A stretch of 64,000 bases of DNA from Evernia prunastri (lineage: Eukaryota > Ascomycota > Lecanoromycetes > Lecanorales > Parmeliaceae): the NCBI GenBank assembly GCA_003184365.1, contig NKYR01000035.1, positions 248,001 through 312,000 of the forward strand, in the 5' to 3' direction. Both the position numbers and the translations under genes were made by a program. Positions 43,470 to 54,832 of the stretch are shown here, piece after piece (positions within the stretch are counted from its first letter, which is position 1; the number at the start of each line of letters is the position of its first letter). The notes under the pieces are model-generated. The model had not been told where the DNA came from, did no database searches, and was given only the letters and a program-made list of their open reading frames with translations.

Positions 43470-46400
43470 CGCCAACGACAATGGGCCGTGGTGCAACTTC
43501 GGAAATCCGGCCCTTGGTGGGGTTCAAGTACGTGGGGGCAAGCGCGGGGCTTCAGCGCGATGATGAGGGGGCGTCGATGCAGGTCGCGATCGAGTGGGGT
43601 ACGCGCTGTCGAGGTGATGTTGTAGGATAGAGGAATCGAGGACTGAAGATATTTTTCGAAAACGAGGAGTGATATTGAATGGGAGGATTTAAGTACCTAA
43701 TGTAAGAAGCGGTCAAAGGTACGGGGAAACGGACGAGCGAACAGAGTTGTCAGCCTTACCACGGATGGCGCCCAAGTCTTACGACTGGAAATGCAGCCAC
43801 AGTGGTGAAGGACTGACGCCGATACTGTTGCTGGATAAGTAAGAGAATAGGTGGAGGAGAGTGGAGTGTGGCGGGGTTTATATGGAGAGCAGCCGGGGGG
43901 GGGGGGGGGAAAGGGTGGTGGCCAAGGCAGCGGATAGAACCTTGATGCAGGGCTCGCCTCGTGGCGGGATTGGGAAGATTTGAAGAGTAAGAAAGTAAGT
44001 TGTAAGACAGTAAGAATGCTAAGTTGCATACTCTATGCAAATGGACTGGTGGTTCATTATTGGTATTCTCAGTTTTCAGACGATTGGCGACCGCGTGCAT
44101 TCTGCAATATATATGCGCAGGGTGGGTGATATGATCATACGAATAAGTTATACTTAGCTATGGAGAAAAGGAACAAACGAAAAATGAAAATATTAGAGAA
44201 GCCTTGCATCGCAGTGTGGGGAGTGAGTGTGCCCTGTGTTTCTAAAAATTCCCCGAAAAACGTGGAGCAGCACGACGGTTGACAGTAGGTTACGGTAGAT
44301 CTATACTTCCTTGGAGTCGATAATAATAATTGCTAGGTATTGAGAAGATAAACACATCATCCGCTCCATCAATTTTTAATTTTTATCTAAATTCTTTTAA
44401 TTATTTTTGTTTTGATTATACAGTACTCGTATGACAATGAATAATCTTCCCGTTGACCCCAAGATGCAAGTTCCCAGGTGACAAGAGCTTGACGATCAGT
44501 GGGCGCAGTCTATTATGTGGAGTAGGTAAGTAAGGAAAGTTAGCCTTGCGAAGAAAAATGCCTCATTGCGCAACCAATTGGATCACTCATCCTTTCCGAT
44601 TGATATCGTCACCCTGTCACGCCTTTCTCAACCTCGAGGAGTGAGTCCCGAGTGCATTCCTTTCTCACTCGCATCTAATACTTGTTTGGTTATTCCGTAT
44701 TACTGACCAGCCTTGTTTTGTTCACCTACGGTACCATGCCATGTCCGGCACTACGAAAGTGGCGGTCTTCACTCACGGCCGAAAGGCCTATTAACGGTAT
44801 GAGGCTGTCGATCAGCGGTGTAGGTATCCGCGGATATGGAGCGCTTCTAAATCTGTTTCTGCAATGCACAATGATATCTTTTCCATCCTTTGCGATTCCC
44901 TTGCACACCGTTGAGAATCGAAACCTTTTCCTCCAATATACTGCCTAACTTACCTTCAGTACCCATTGTACCCTTTGGTCGATGCTTTCCAAAAAAGGCC
45001 AGCGCAAAACATTTTCAAGTAGCCAGGATACCGATCAAGGAATCTAGACTCATGAGGGTCTGTGCAAACAGGTGACTTCGAGTCGTCTCTCTTCTTTCGC
45101 AAGGCATTTCCCCATGCCGTCTGATCGACATCGTGAGTATCACGCGTACACGGCAGAGGAATGAGCGCACACGGCGATGCCGATTACTAATAGGGTCATG
45201 ATACGGAATAGGCAACTTTACGCTTTCATTGGTTCATGCATTATGCAGGCATCGCTTTTCGTATTGTCTAGATGATTTCCATCCCTTCACCTAGGTACCC
45301 ACATAACATCCTTAGTCATCATCATTGAGATTTCGTGTGACTGTATCGAACATCCCATTCATGGCTGCTCTCGGAGGCTCGAACGATTGATTGGATGATT
45401 AGGAGGTTGTTTGTACTCGTATTCTCGGATTCGCTTCAGATTGGTCCTTTCTTCGATTTGACGACAAGGAGCCATGGTAGATGATGAATGCGACTATTGC
45501 CCCGTCCGAATATTGACATGCACCTACCTGGGCTTATCTAAACCCGGTTCAGTCCCGTTCAACAGCCTCAATGATAACATTAATCCTTGCGTCGATTGGT
45601 TCCAGGGAATGTCCTTCGCATGGCCTAGCAAGATCCATGTGTAACCGGTTGTTCAAAGTCGATGGTGACATGGGCCCGGCCTGGTTACTGCTCTGGTTGA
45701 TCGATTGTTATGACAGCGTAGGAGGAACCCACGAGTACTACCCAGTCTCGGTTCCAACGGCGTTCTCAGTCTCATCCTAATCTACTATCATCGACTTCAC
45801 AATCTGCAATTCATAGGCAGTTATCACTAGAGGTAAGGTTGGCAATCTCCGTGAATTTTGCTAGCGCGGAGCGACGGAATTCATTGCAGCCAAACCTCCA
45901 GAATTATCGGTTCTCTTACTACATCAGTATTTTCATTGTCTTCAGCTGCCAAAAGAACTATGCCTTCGACGGCACTCGCTGGAACACACCAGCCGAAATC
46001 AGAAGCCGAGAGGAAGCAAAGAACGCACATTTAAACCCTTGGAGTTAACGTGCCCCAAAAAGCAGTGCTATACACCATTCTCCAGCTCTTGAAACTCTTT
46101 CCAGAGCTCCATCGTTGCTTCGCCATTTATTGAAGATGCTGATCCTTCAAACCAGTGGAGCAGACAGCGTATGTCATGTTGCAAACCAACTCTAGCCGGT
46201 TGTTAGCTAGAGGCTTCTAGGATTCTACGACTTCTGAAAAGCAACAACAGTGACGGGTTCCCCATAGAGCATGCAAATGATCGCGAAGAGTAGAATTGTG
46301 ACGGCCGGTTGCATATGCTGCTGCTGCGGATTCTTGAGCGCCACTGTGCTTGTTAGTTTGGCAACTTCCCGTCCGTCCGTCTGGAAGTCTCTCGGTCCTT

Positions 46401-46990
46401 CATCGATCCGCTGACTACGTAGGTGTGAGATCTTCCTACGCTTTATCAACGAGAAGCCCCATTCCAATGTAACACTTAGCCGTTCGGAGATTCGGATGAG
46501 GACCCCGAGCTCGACAAGCCTGGTCATCCCAAAAACTTAGCGCAGGAGGCTGACGTCCAGGGTTGCTGGTCCAGATCTCCGTAAAGAAAAAACGATGGGA
46601 AAACACAGCACGGATAACTGCCAGTCTCGAACGAGTAATACCTCAATACACTATCATCTTGTTCGCTGGTCTGCACAAGTCCTTCATCCAGACCCTGCGA
46701 TGGGGTCAGTATCCCAAGCCCGCACACGTGACACAACTGACTTGGAGTAATTGAAACATGATGCACATGTGCACATCAACCGTCATCAAAGGTGGATTGG
46801 CCATCTATCTCCTCTACCAGCGCCAAGTAACATCTGGCCATCTCTTGGCCGGTCAGTGCTAAAGCCTACGCTATCGCAATCCGAGAAGAATTATCCAGCG
46901 ACCCAACCAATGGTACCCCAGCCAGCGTAAGAAAAATATCTCCATGACTTCCTACACAAAGTCAGCTTTGACCTACTGGGATGAAACAAC
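43470..46990. other. Gene-poor region
   Basis: This 3.5-kb stretch starts with the copper-fist promoter and long leader (including a 15-nt poly-G at 43895-43909) and ends at the secreted-protein gene. AT-rich patches lie near 44280-44430. A 100-codon minus-strand frame at 46225-46527 ends in a hydrophobic segment but has no ATG-to-splice logic that I trust. I see no complete gene. Confidence 0.4.
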
Positions 46991-48063
46991 TCAGTCAGCA
47001 CGGGACCTACCCAATCCCCTGAAATTACCGGATCGTTTGTTCCTACCGCACCTCGCAAACGTTGCCTCTGTAGCTTGCCATATACTGTACCAGCTAGCCC
47101 GATCTGCTCTACCAGTCGAGAAGAGCCTGAGAAGGCACTCCTCATCCCCTTTAAAATCTGTTAGACACTCTCTACACACGACAGTATCTCGAATAGTGAG
47201 GCTTACTCGAAGCGATCAATTGAGGAAGCGGTTCCTCGACACCAGGAGCATTTTTGGGACCGAACAGCGTCACCTGCTCCGTCGCCGGCATATTTGCCAG
47301 TACGACTTCGCACGAAGGAGCATTTCTGAAGACTTCGGATCTACCGCATTGGATCTTTTGATCGGGCTCGTAGGTACTGAGAATGACATCGAGGTTGTTG
47401 TCGCCGCCTAGGGCTAGATTTAGCGCGTTTCATAATGAGAGCGTATAGCCAATACGTGAATTCCGCAATTGTTGTCAAGACTGACCAATGTTCCTCGCAA
47501 TACCGCCTTGCGACTGACCACTTGCTGCACACTGTAGGCTCAAAGCAGACGCGGCGCTTTTGACCTGATTCAAACTTGCGCGAGCGGTAGGACTGTCGCC
47601 GGAAATGACTGTCCGGAAGAAACATTCCGCTCTGTCTAGCATGCACGTTGAAAGAGTTAGCAACGCATGCGATATTGTTGAACAACTAAATTGGTATTCT
47701 CCATGACCTACCACCAAACACGGCGAATGGAAGACTGAGGAAAGGCTCTTGCACGCCGGTATGTCGCTCTGCCCAGGTTATTTGATCAGAGTCGGGGACG
47801 ATTGACAGTGCTGCACCCTCGCAGTCCGCAGTGTTGGGATTGAAACCGTAGAGATTTCCGTTGCATTCTATGCTCAAGATGTTCTCGGCAGAAGTATTCA
47901 GGGCGGGAGTACTTGTCGATGTATTTAGCATGAAGGTCGCATCGATCAGGTTTGGCGACGTAGATAGACTCGAGGTGTCCTCAGATGTTTTTTGCAGCGG
48001 CTTCGCTAGGATTGCTGCAGCAGCACAGAGCGAGAAAATGCTGCAGGTGTGGGAAGCGAACAT
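46991..48063 (-). CDS. Predicted secreted 8-cysteine protein (uncharacterised fungal family)
   Basis: Four exons, 48063-47712, 47635-47486, 47407-47207 and 47148-46991, are all in phase, giving 286 residues. An N-terminal signal peptide (SIFSLCAAAAILAKPLQ) is followed by a Ser/Thr-rich N-glycosylation-prone stretch. The mature part has eight cysteines (in SIECNG, ADCEGA, AECFF, LQCAAS, IQCGRS, PSCEVV, EECLLR, FARCGR), enough for four disulfides. The spacing NLYG, then DCEGAA, then GDRAECFF, QGGIARNIGG and a C-terminal SWYSIWQATEA is a pattern I associate with widespread, unnamed secreted proteins of ascomycetes. Function is unknown; effector or cell-wall roles are possible. The last exon boundary is the least certain. 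Confidence 0.68.
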
Positions 48064-50973
48064 GCTTCATAAGGGCTGTGGCACCGAGGATTGGAAGAAG
48101 AACAGCCTCCAGAGTTGGAGTTGCCTCAGTCCAAACAAAAAGCGATGACTGCAAACGAGGGTACAACCGCTAGTCGCGACTATCGTTCCGAATTGCGGCA
48201 AGCGACTGGTCAGCTTGTACGCGGCTACGAGGTCCTTTTGGCTCATTTTCAAGATGGTCTTGCCAGGACCGCGATCTAATGGAACGGAAGTCAGTATCTC
48301 AGCTGCCAGAAGCTTAACAAAAAAAATTGTAGCGGCGAGACGAGTCAATACCTGCGATTTGGCAAAATTTTGGCACAAAGTCCGTCGAGTTGTCGCGAAA
48401 AATATTGCCAGGAAGGAAGACTTGTCACATCACAAGCGTCATAGGTTGAGGAATGGGACCTCGAATAAGATATTCAGTCATTTGTGAAAGTCCCCTAGGA
48501 ACTACGCTGGCTGTGGAAGCACAACTGAAAGCTGCCGGATACCTGGCATAGATGAGCTTCATCGTGCCTTTTTGACTAAGTTATGACCCCATAGAATTGG
48601 GGGTTGGGAGGAGGGTGCGCGATGCGAGAATGACGGAGACGTTATCGTTGAATAGTTTGTGACAGCAACGGAGAGGGTTAGGTTATCCTAACCCCCAGAG
48701 TAAGACGAACTACCGAATTATGTCCTTTCTTTGGTGCAGACCTACGTATAAGTTCTGCCGGTGAAGTGCAGCCTCTCGGAAGTCAGCGGCTTCCCTTGCT
48801 GTTATGATCTTGTATAAGGGCTTTCATTCAAGGCCGACCCCACTTTTGCTATCTGTATGATTGGCTTGAGATGGGTACATCGCTGATGCACAAGATCCTA
48901 TGTATGTCAGCAACGCATGCATGCAGCAGAGACGTTCTAGATGGTTCGCAATGTTTGTAAATGTTCCCATGCTCTGTCGAATAGCAGGCGTGTAGATGAT
49001 CGCCGTCGCAGCCCCAAACGCTAGCGAAACGGCGTACTCTACAAGGGACAATGTGAGCTGCCCATTTCAGTTATGGCATACTGGTACGTTGAGTATGTTG
49101 TACCGGATGGTGGACTTTGACATTCTGCGCCGTGATAATGAGTCCGTGAAGTTACAAGTACTTGACTGATTGACTGAAGGCTGCATGCTAATGTTGGATG
49201 ATACAGGTGCGGTATGCTTCCCCATGCATCATAAGTTGTTTCTCCTTATTAATACGCTTCTGATGAGGGCAACTGCCCATCAAGAGCATATACCTTCCTG
49301 TAGATGACTTATCTTGCCCATGAGGATAGACAATTACCCGCTATCCCTTCTAGTCTCTCGAGTCCTTTCTATCTCTTTTGCTACCTCTTCCACTACTGCT
49401 GTAACTTGTGCTAATGTTTGTAAAGTTATTGTCCTTGGTAGCGTCACATAATTCTTGTAGCTATGCGTTGCCGTGGCTTAGTATCCCTATCTTTCTGATC
49501 CCTTTAATTGTGACGAGCGAAGAAACATCGTCTCCGCTTCGGCGGAAGCACAGCGACGTCCACATCACCCATCCTTTGTGATTCGGTAGTGAAGAATGAC
49601 TGAAAGCCAAAAGACAGGCGTACGCAGAGACGGTTTACAGGCAGAATGGGGGGTGTACATGCGAACGATACAGTCCAAATGTCAAGGACAGCAGCAGAAT
49701 ATCTGTATTTGAAAAGGTCTTCCTGGTGTTGCCTCCTCGGCGCCAAGTACGGGCCGAAATAGAACTTTTGGGTACCTACATCCATACTGCATTAGTGTAC
49801 CGAAGATGTGGGCTGCATAGGCGGCGACGTTATGCATGGATGGCCCCAACGGCACGGAGCACACGCTCATGATTTGTTGCTGTTCTTGTCCCACGGGTTG
49901 AGTGATAGGGCACCATGACTCACAGCAACCCCCACGGATAAGGAAGTCAGGTATCCCAGGAATTCGGCCGTACTCCCAAATACGTACTTAGACAATATCT
50001 TTGTTCGAAGCACGTCTGTCGTGCAGCGTCTTATATCGCGTTGCCCGCCTGTAGGCTTAGGTGCCTGGATGTGCTTGGATCTGCGTCTTATTGGAGCCCG
50101 GTTTGGAGAAATTTCCACTATAGGGTCGCCTTACACAATCAGGGCTAGGGTTTATAATAGCGCCGATCTAAGCTTTTAGTGGCCGCCTTTTGTGAAATTT
50201 TGGGTAACGTTTCCTGTTCTGTGAGGTATCACTCTCCCGAAGGTATCCATAGAAAACAAACAATGCTGCTGACATTACTCATTCCCACCAAATGCGATGT
50301 TAGTGCAAAACACGAGAGCAATCATTGACAGTCAACTCTTCTACAATATCCCGTATATGATCCAATTTGTGCGATCCGGGAAATGATTCCATAGTCCTCT
50401 GTGGTATTCTTGGACCTCAGCAATTACTGGCTGACCAACCTCGAGCGGTCCGAACGTGCTTCTAGAATTACCTACCTCAACGGGCTACGGGATGCAGCAA
50501 GAGTCGCAGTCATGTCAAATGGGATTTTGCGATTCTCAGCTACCCTTGGTAAATTTAGGGACTTATGATATTATACTCAACAACGGGAACCGCCTACTTT
50601 CATGGTATGGACAATACCTGAAGGTATTTCTTATGGACTACACCTTTGCTTATCTTTTGCTGCTGCACTGTGCACATTTACTTTCCGGGGACCGGCCCGA
50701 AGAGAAGCTTGATTGAGCCTGGAGATACCGTATTTTAGTTGGATGCGGCGCTTGCTCCAATTCTCCACTACCGGCGTCTCTGCAACTTCTTAAGTACTGT
50801 AGGTACTTCACCAGATAGACACTTAGGCTGATCCAGAAAGTGGGGTAGACCATGAACAGCCCTCATGTAATGGTGCGTCATGATTCTAGCTTTTCCTCAC
50901 CAATAACCATAAAAACCATCGAATCCTAGATCGTAGTAGATTTCTACTCTGCCCTCTTTTGCGAGGCTGCAGC
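48064..50973. other. Gene-poor region
   Basis: This 2.9-kb stretch lies between the secreted-protein gene and the P450. Minus-strand frames at 48824-49051 and 49504-50118 lack ATG starts or motifs. It contains the two genes' promoters and nothing else that I can support. Confidence 0.4.
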
Positions 50974-52865
50974 ATGTATGCAGAGATACCACGATTCTGG
51001 TGGCCCACAGCGCTGATAGCAATCGACTGTATCTTTATAGTGCTAAGCATTGTGGCCACCTCATTTGCGTCATCCTTCCTGCGTCTAAGACACGTTCCAG
51101 GACCGTGGTGGGCTGCATACTCCAGATCTTGGCTGATGAGAGTCCTTCTATCAGGAGATGCGGCGGCCAAATTTGAGGAAGTGAACAGAAAACACGGTAG
51201 GCATCCAAGTAGCGCAAAGTCTCGCAGAAGACAGTGGTTTTATCAGAGGACTATTGCTCAAGATCTACGTGTGTAAATTTACATCGCTCATATCAAGCGC
51301 TAGGTTCACTGGCTCGGATTGGACCGAATCACGTTCTTATAGATGACCCGTTCATTGCACGAAGGATTCTTGAGGCACGCTCGCAATACTTGCGCAACGC
51401 GGGTTTCGACGCTTTCAAAACTGATCATCAGCTCACCAATGTGACCGCTGAGCAGGATCCATCAAGCCGCGATCGACTTCGCCGCCAAATAGCTACAGGG
51501 GTAATGCTTAACGTTCCTGAGGAGTAGCGACGAATGTCCCTAGCTGACTGCTGTCGCAGTACGGTGGCAAAGACATCGACTGTGTGGAGGACAATGTTAA
51601 TAGCCGTATCGATGAGTGGATGAGGATCGTTGACAAAGAATGGACCTCCATTTCGGGTTCTACCAAAGTCTTTGACATATCCACGATGACCCAGTACTTG
51701 GCAATGGACGTTATTACCCATCTTCTGTTTGGTGAGACTTTCGGATATGTACGAACTCAAAGCGACGTCCACGGCATATTGCAGGTAGTACGAGAGAGAA
51801 TCCCATTCGTGGAGGTAATATCGCTGTACACGGAGTTTTGTACACTGATTCTGTTCATCTCCTACATACCCTGGGTAAAGAATATCTTGCCAAATCGTCA
51901 GAATAACCATGGTATCGGCCGAGTGATGGAGGTCTGTACTTCCATAGTTCGGGTGAGCTGTTGTGATCCCCAATAGGTTAACGGAATCTCGTAGGTTGCT
52001 CGTCAAGCCGTTAGCGAGCGCTTCCAGCCCGATGTGGCCCCTCGGAATGACGTGCTTGGCTCATTCTTACGACATGGATTGACACAAGAGCAAGCAGAAT
52101 CTGAGATTATTGTCTCACTGTACGGAGCTAGATTGTGGACCCCAATGGTACCTTCCACTGATCACCGAATAGTTTTGCAGGATGTGACACCACGGCTGTG
52201 TCCACCCGAGCGACTTTGCTTAACATCATCACGAATCCCTTGGTATACGCCAAGCTCCAACAGGAGATCGATGATGCCATAGCTTCACGATCAATCTCCG
52301 ATCCAATCCAGATCGACGAAGCAATCAAGCTACCGTACCTGCAAGCATGTATCAAGGAAGGCCTACGTATCTTTCCTGCCGCTTCGGGCCTCCGAGAGCG
52401 TATCACCCCCCCTGAAGGTGATAATCTGAATGGCTATTTCATCCCCGGTGGCGTCAATATTGGATTCAATCTGCGAACCATGCAGAGACATCCAATCTTT
52501 GGTTCGGATCCGGATTTCTTTCGACCAGAGCGATGGCTTGAGTCAGGTGCCGAAAGAATAGCAGAGATGGAAAAGATGCACAGCATGATATTCAATTATG
52601 GCGGAACGAGATGCTTAGGAATACGGATTGCCAATTTGACTTTGAACAAGTTCTTCGTTGAGGTGAGCATAACTCTGGGTTAGTGTCAGAGGATCTTGGC
52701 CCTAACTTACTACTCTGTCTTGTTGCTCAGCTTCTTCGACGCTTCGATGTCACTGTCTTGAATCCTTACCATCCATTCGAATCTGTATGTCACACGGTTT
52801 TCTTTGTGAAGGAACTTAGAGTTCGGTGCACTCGTCGGGAAGGGTTACAGCATAGAAGGACCTGA
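50974..52865 (+). CDS. Cytochrome P450 monooxygenase
   Basis: Membrane-anchored heme-thiolate monooxygenase. Six exons, 50974-51196, 51304-51500, 51560-51931, 51995-52119, 52173-52662 and 52731-52865, are all in phase, giving 513 residues. There is an N-terminal membrane anchor (TALIAIDCIFIVLSIVATSF), then the Pro-rich hinge LRLRHVPGPWWAAYS. I-helix oxygen motif: FAGCDTTAV, created across the fourth intron. ExxR lies in CIKEGLRIFP, PERW in FFRPERWLE, and the heme loop is FNYGGTRCLG with the axial Cys. All diagnostic residues are present, so the gene looks functional. The overall pattern resembles pisatin-demethylase-like fungal P450s (inference). Substrate unknown. A broken P450 of another type follows 470 nt downstream. 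Confidence 0.92.
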
Positions 52866-53335
52866 GTCAGTAACCTGTCATTCGCATTGTCGGTCGCAGG
52901 ACTGATCCGTTGTACTTTTCGCGCCTACAGAGAGACTTGACAACAAGACCCAGCACGTAGCATAATCCTCAACGATTGGATTCGTGTAAGTCTTGCCAAT
53001 GTCGGAATAGAACTAACATAGGATATTCAACATTTGAGAATATCGAATCTGGCTTCATACCAATGAGATCGTCGTACTACCTAAGACGTGATTTCTTAGA
53101 AGTGTGCAAAATCCTCTTGCACTAAAAAGTAGAGTAGTGCCATCCCAGTCTAGACAGACTGCTAGTGCTATTCCGAGAATACCTTGCAGAACATTACCTT
53201 AGCCCTTTGACGGGTTTGACCTAGGTAACATAAACGATGTAGTACCATTACAGCTAGCAAACCTGTTTTGGTCACTGTCCATTCAAAGAAATCGGGAATT
53301 CACGTTATTTATCCCTCAGATCGTTTTCTAAGAGA
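52866..53335. other. Spacer between P450 and P450 relic
   Basis: This 470-nt gap contains no frame or motif that I can support. Confidence 0.35.
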
Positions 53336-54330
53336 ATGAGTTCGAAATTCTTGCAGTCCGCTTGGCTGCTGATTCTGGCTGTTAGCGTAGGAATCTACAA
53401 TATTCTCACTCGTTGCCGGGAACCACACAAGACCCAAGAGAGCCACCTTCACATTCCATACATTGGACAAGTAATTGGCCTGATGCGAAGCATAATGTTC
53501 AGCTGAGGTAACCAACATGTTTTGCGATCTCACTAGCTTAGACTTGTTGGATCGTTGCTTCCTCGCCATATAGCCACCAGAGGTCATTTCCCATCTTTAC
53601 CATGACGATGCCGGGCCAGAAACTTACATCGTCACCAAGCCGGACCTTATACAAGCCATACAGAAGCTATCAAAAGCTCTTGCTTCCCCTCCCTTCTGAA
53701 CCGAGTTCGTCAAGAGGACCTGCGGGTCGAGCCAAGGAGCACACAAAAACTTGCCAAGAAATGTCGAAGGCGTTGACGGAGACTGAGGTCTGTCTATGGA
53801 AGCATACGCGGGCATGCGGGCTGCTCTTTCGCAGGGTCCAGGTCTTGACAATAATCGCGCCGCGATCCGGACTATTGCCGCGTCACTTGACAGCTTGAAG
53901 TACTTCTCGGGTTCATGGGCAAAGGTTGAGCTTGCCAAATGACCTCGGCAATGTGTGATAGGATGATGACCAATTCAGTCTATGGTCCACAGAACCCTTT
54001 CAAAGACATTGAAGTAGCAGACGTCTTGGGTCAGGTCTTTCGCTATATTATCTGCTGGAGCGCCTGAGATGCTAATGCCACGTTAGGCAATCTGAGAGCC
54101 ATATCATGTCACTCGTCGTTGGCAACCCTCTTTCCATCACAGCAATTGAAGTACTAGCCGGCCGTGCCAAATTTGTCAAAGCATTTGGACACTACTTGGA
54201 CGCTAATGGCCACAGACAAGACTCGGTCATGATGAAGAATCAATACAAGACAAGCGCGAAGAACGGGGTCTCTGTGAAAGACGTTGCGCGATTTGAGATT
54301 GGTGATCAATTGCCGTTATTGTAAGTATGG
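53336..54330 (+). pseudogene. Cytochrome P450 relic, N-terminal half only
   Basis: The sequence begins like an intact fungal P450 (membrane anchor LQSAWLLILAVSVGIYNILT, then IPYIGQVIGLMR). It then reads through at least two frame changes and several stops: FPIFTMTMPGQK, YIVTKPDLIQAIQKLSKAL, stop, TEFVKRTCGSSQGAHKNLP, stop in place of a likely Trp, GLSMEAYAGMRAAL, and finally DVARFEIGDQLPLL. This order matches the family that carries YIVTSPELIQAVQK-like and GLSxETYAxMR-like segments, unlike the neighbouring intact P450. No I-helix, ExxR or heme loop follows. It is a truncated, inactivated gene. Confidence 0.8.
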
Positions 54331-54832
54331 TACCCACTGGGTTCTGGATGTCACATCTCCCGTACTCCCATCCTGACCTGATCATTCATCTGCACACATC
54401 AAGTGGATAGACAAGGGCAAGAACATCTTGCGTATCGAATATTAATTCTCTATTAGATCTTAGAAGGGGAAGGGTGGGACGGGTATTGGAAAGGTCACAG
54501 CAACTGTCACTACCCCGGGGTGATACGCCTGAATGCCAGTTTGGGGTTTAAGTCTCTTTGCATTGAACCTGCTACGGTGAAGACTTTCATAGAGTTCGTT
54601 ACGCATAAGCAGAAGATATAGTATTATAACTAAAGTGAGCGGGTGCAACGACATCTAATTCAAAGCAGAGCATGGAACGCGAACTCTCGTCTTATCATCA
54701 TACCAATTTGGGTTGAAAAATGAAGGTGAGCTCTGCAGCTGGAACCAAGGAGACCAGAAAAAGAAAGTGGGGCAAGGAAAATGCTGGACTGGGTTCTCGT
54801 CCATTCCTCGTTGTCACCCATTGGACATCCTA
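54331..54832. other. Intergenic, no gene seen
   Basis: This 502-nt gap lies between the P450 relic (+) and the peroxidase 3' end (-). No heme-loop remnant of the relic is visible here. Confidence 0.4.

Noticed and set aside
43895..43909. 15-nt poly-G run upstream of the copper-fist gene
   Set aside because: A homopolymer of this size may be real or a sequencing artefact; it has no clear role and does not affect any coding frame.
46225..46527. 100-codon minus-strand frame ending in a hydrophobic helix
   Set aside because: The upstream sequence has no convincing exon to join, the composition is mixed, and a single terminal helix is not enough to call a gene.
51500..52172. Stops suggesting that the P450 at 50974 is a pseudogene
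   Set aside because: Each stop falls in an intron with proper GT..AG ends; splicing recreates ATG-YGGKD and the FAGCDTTA oxygen motif exactly.
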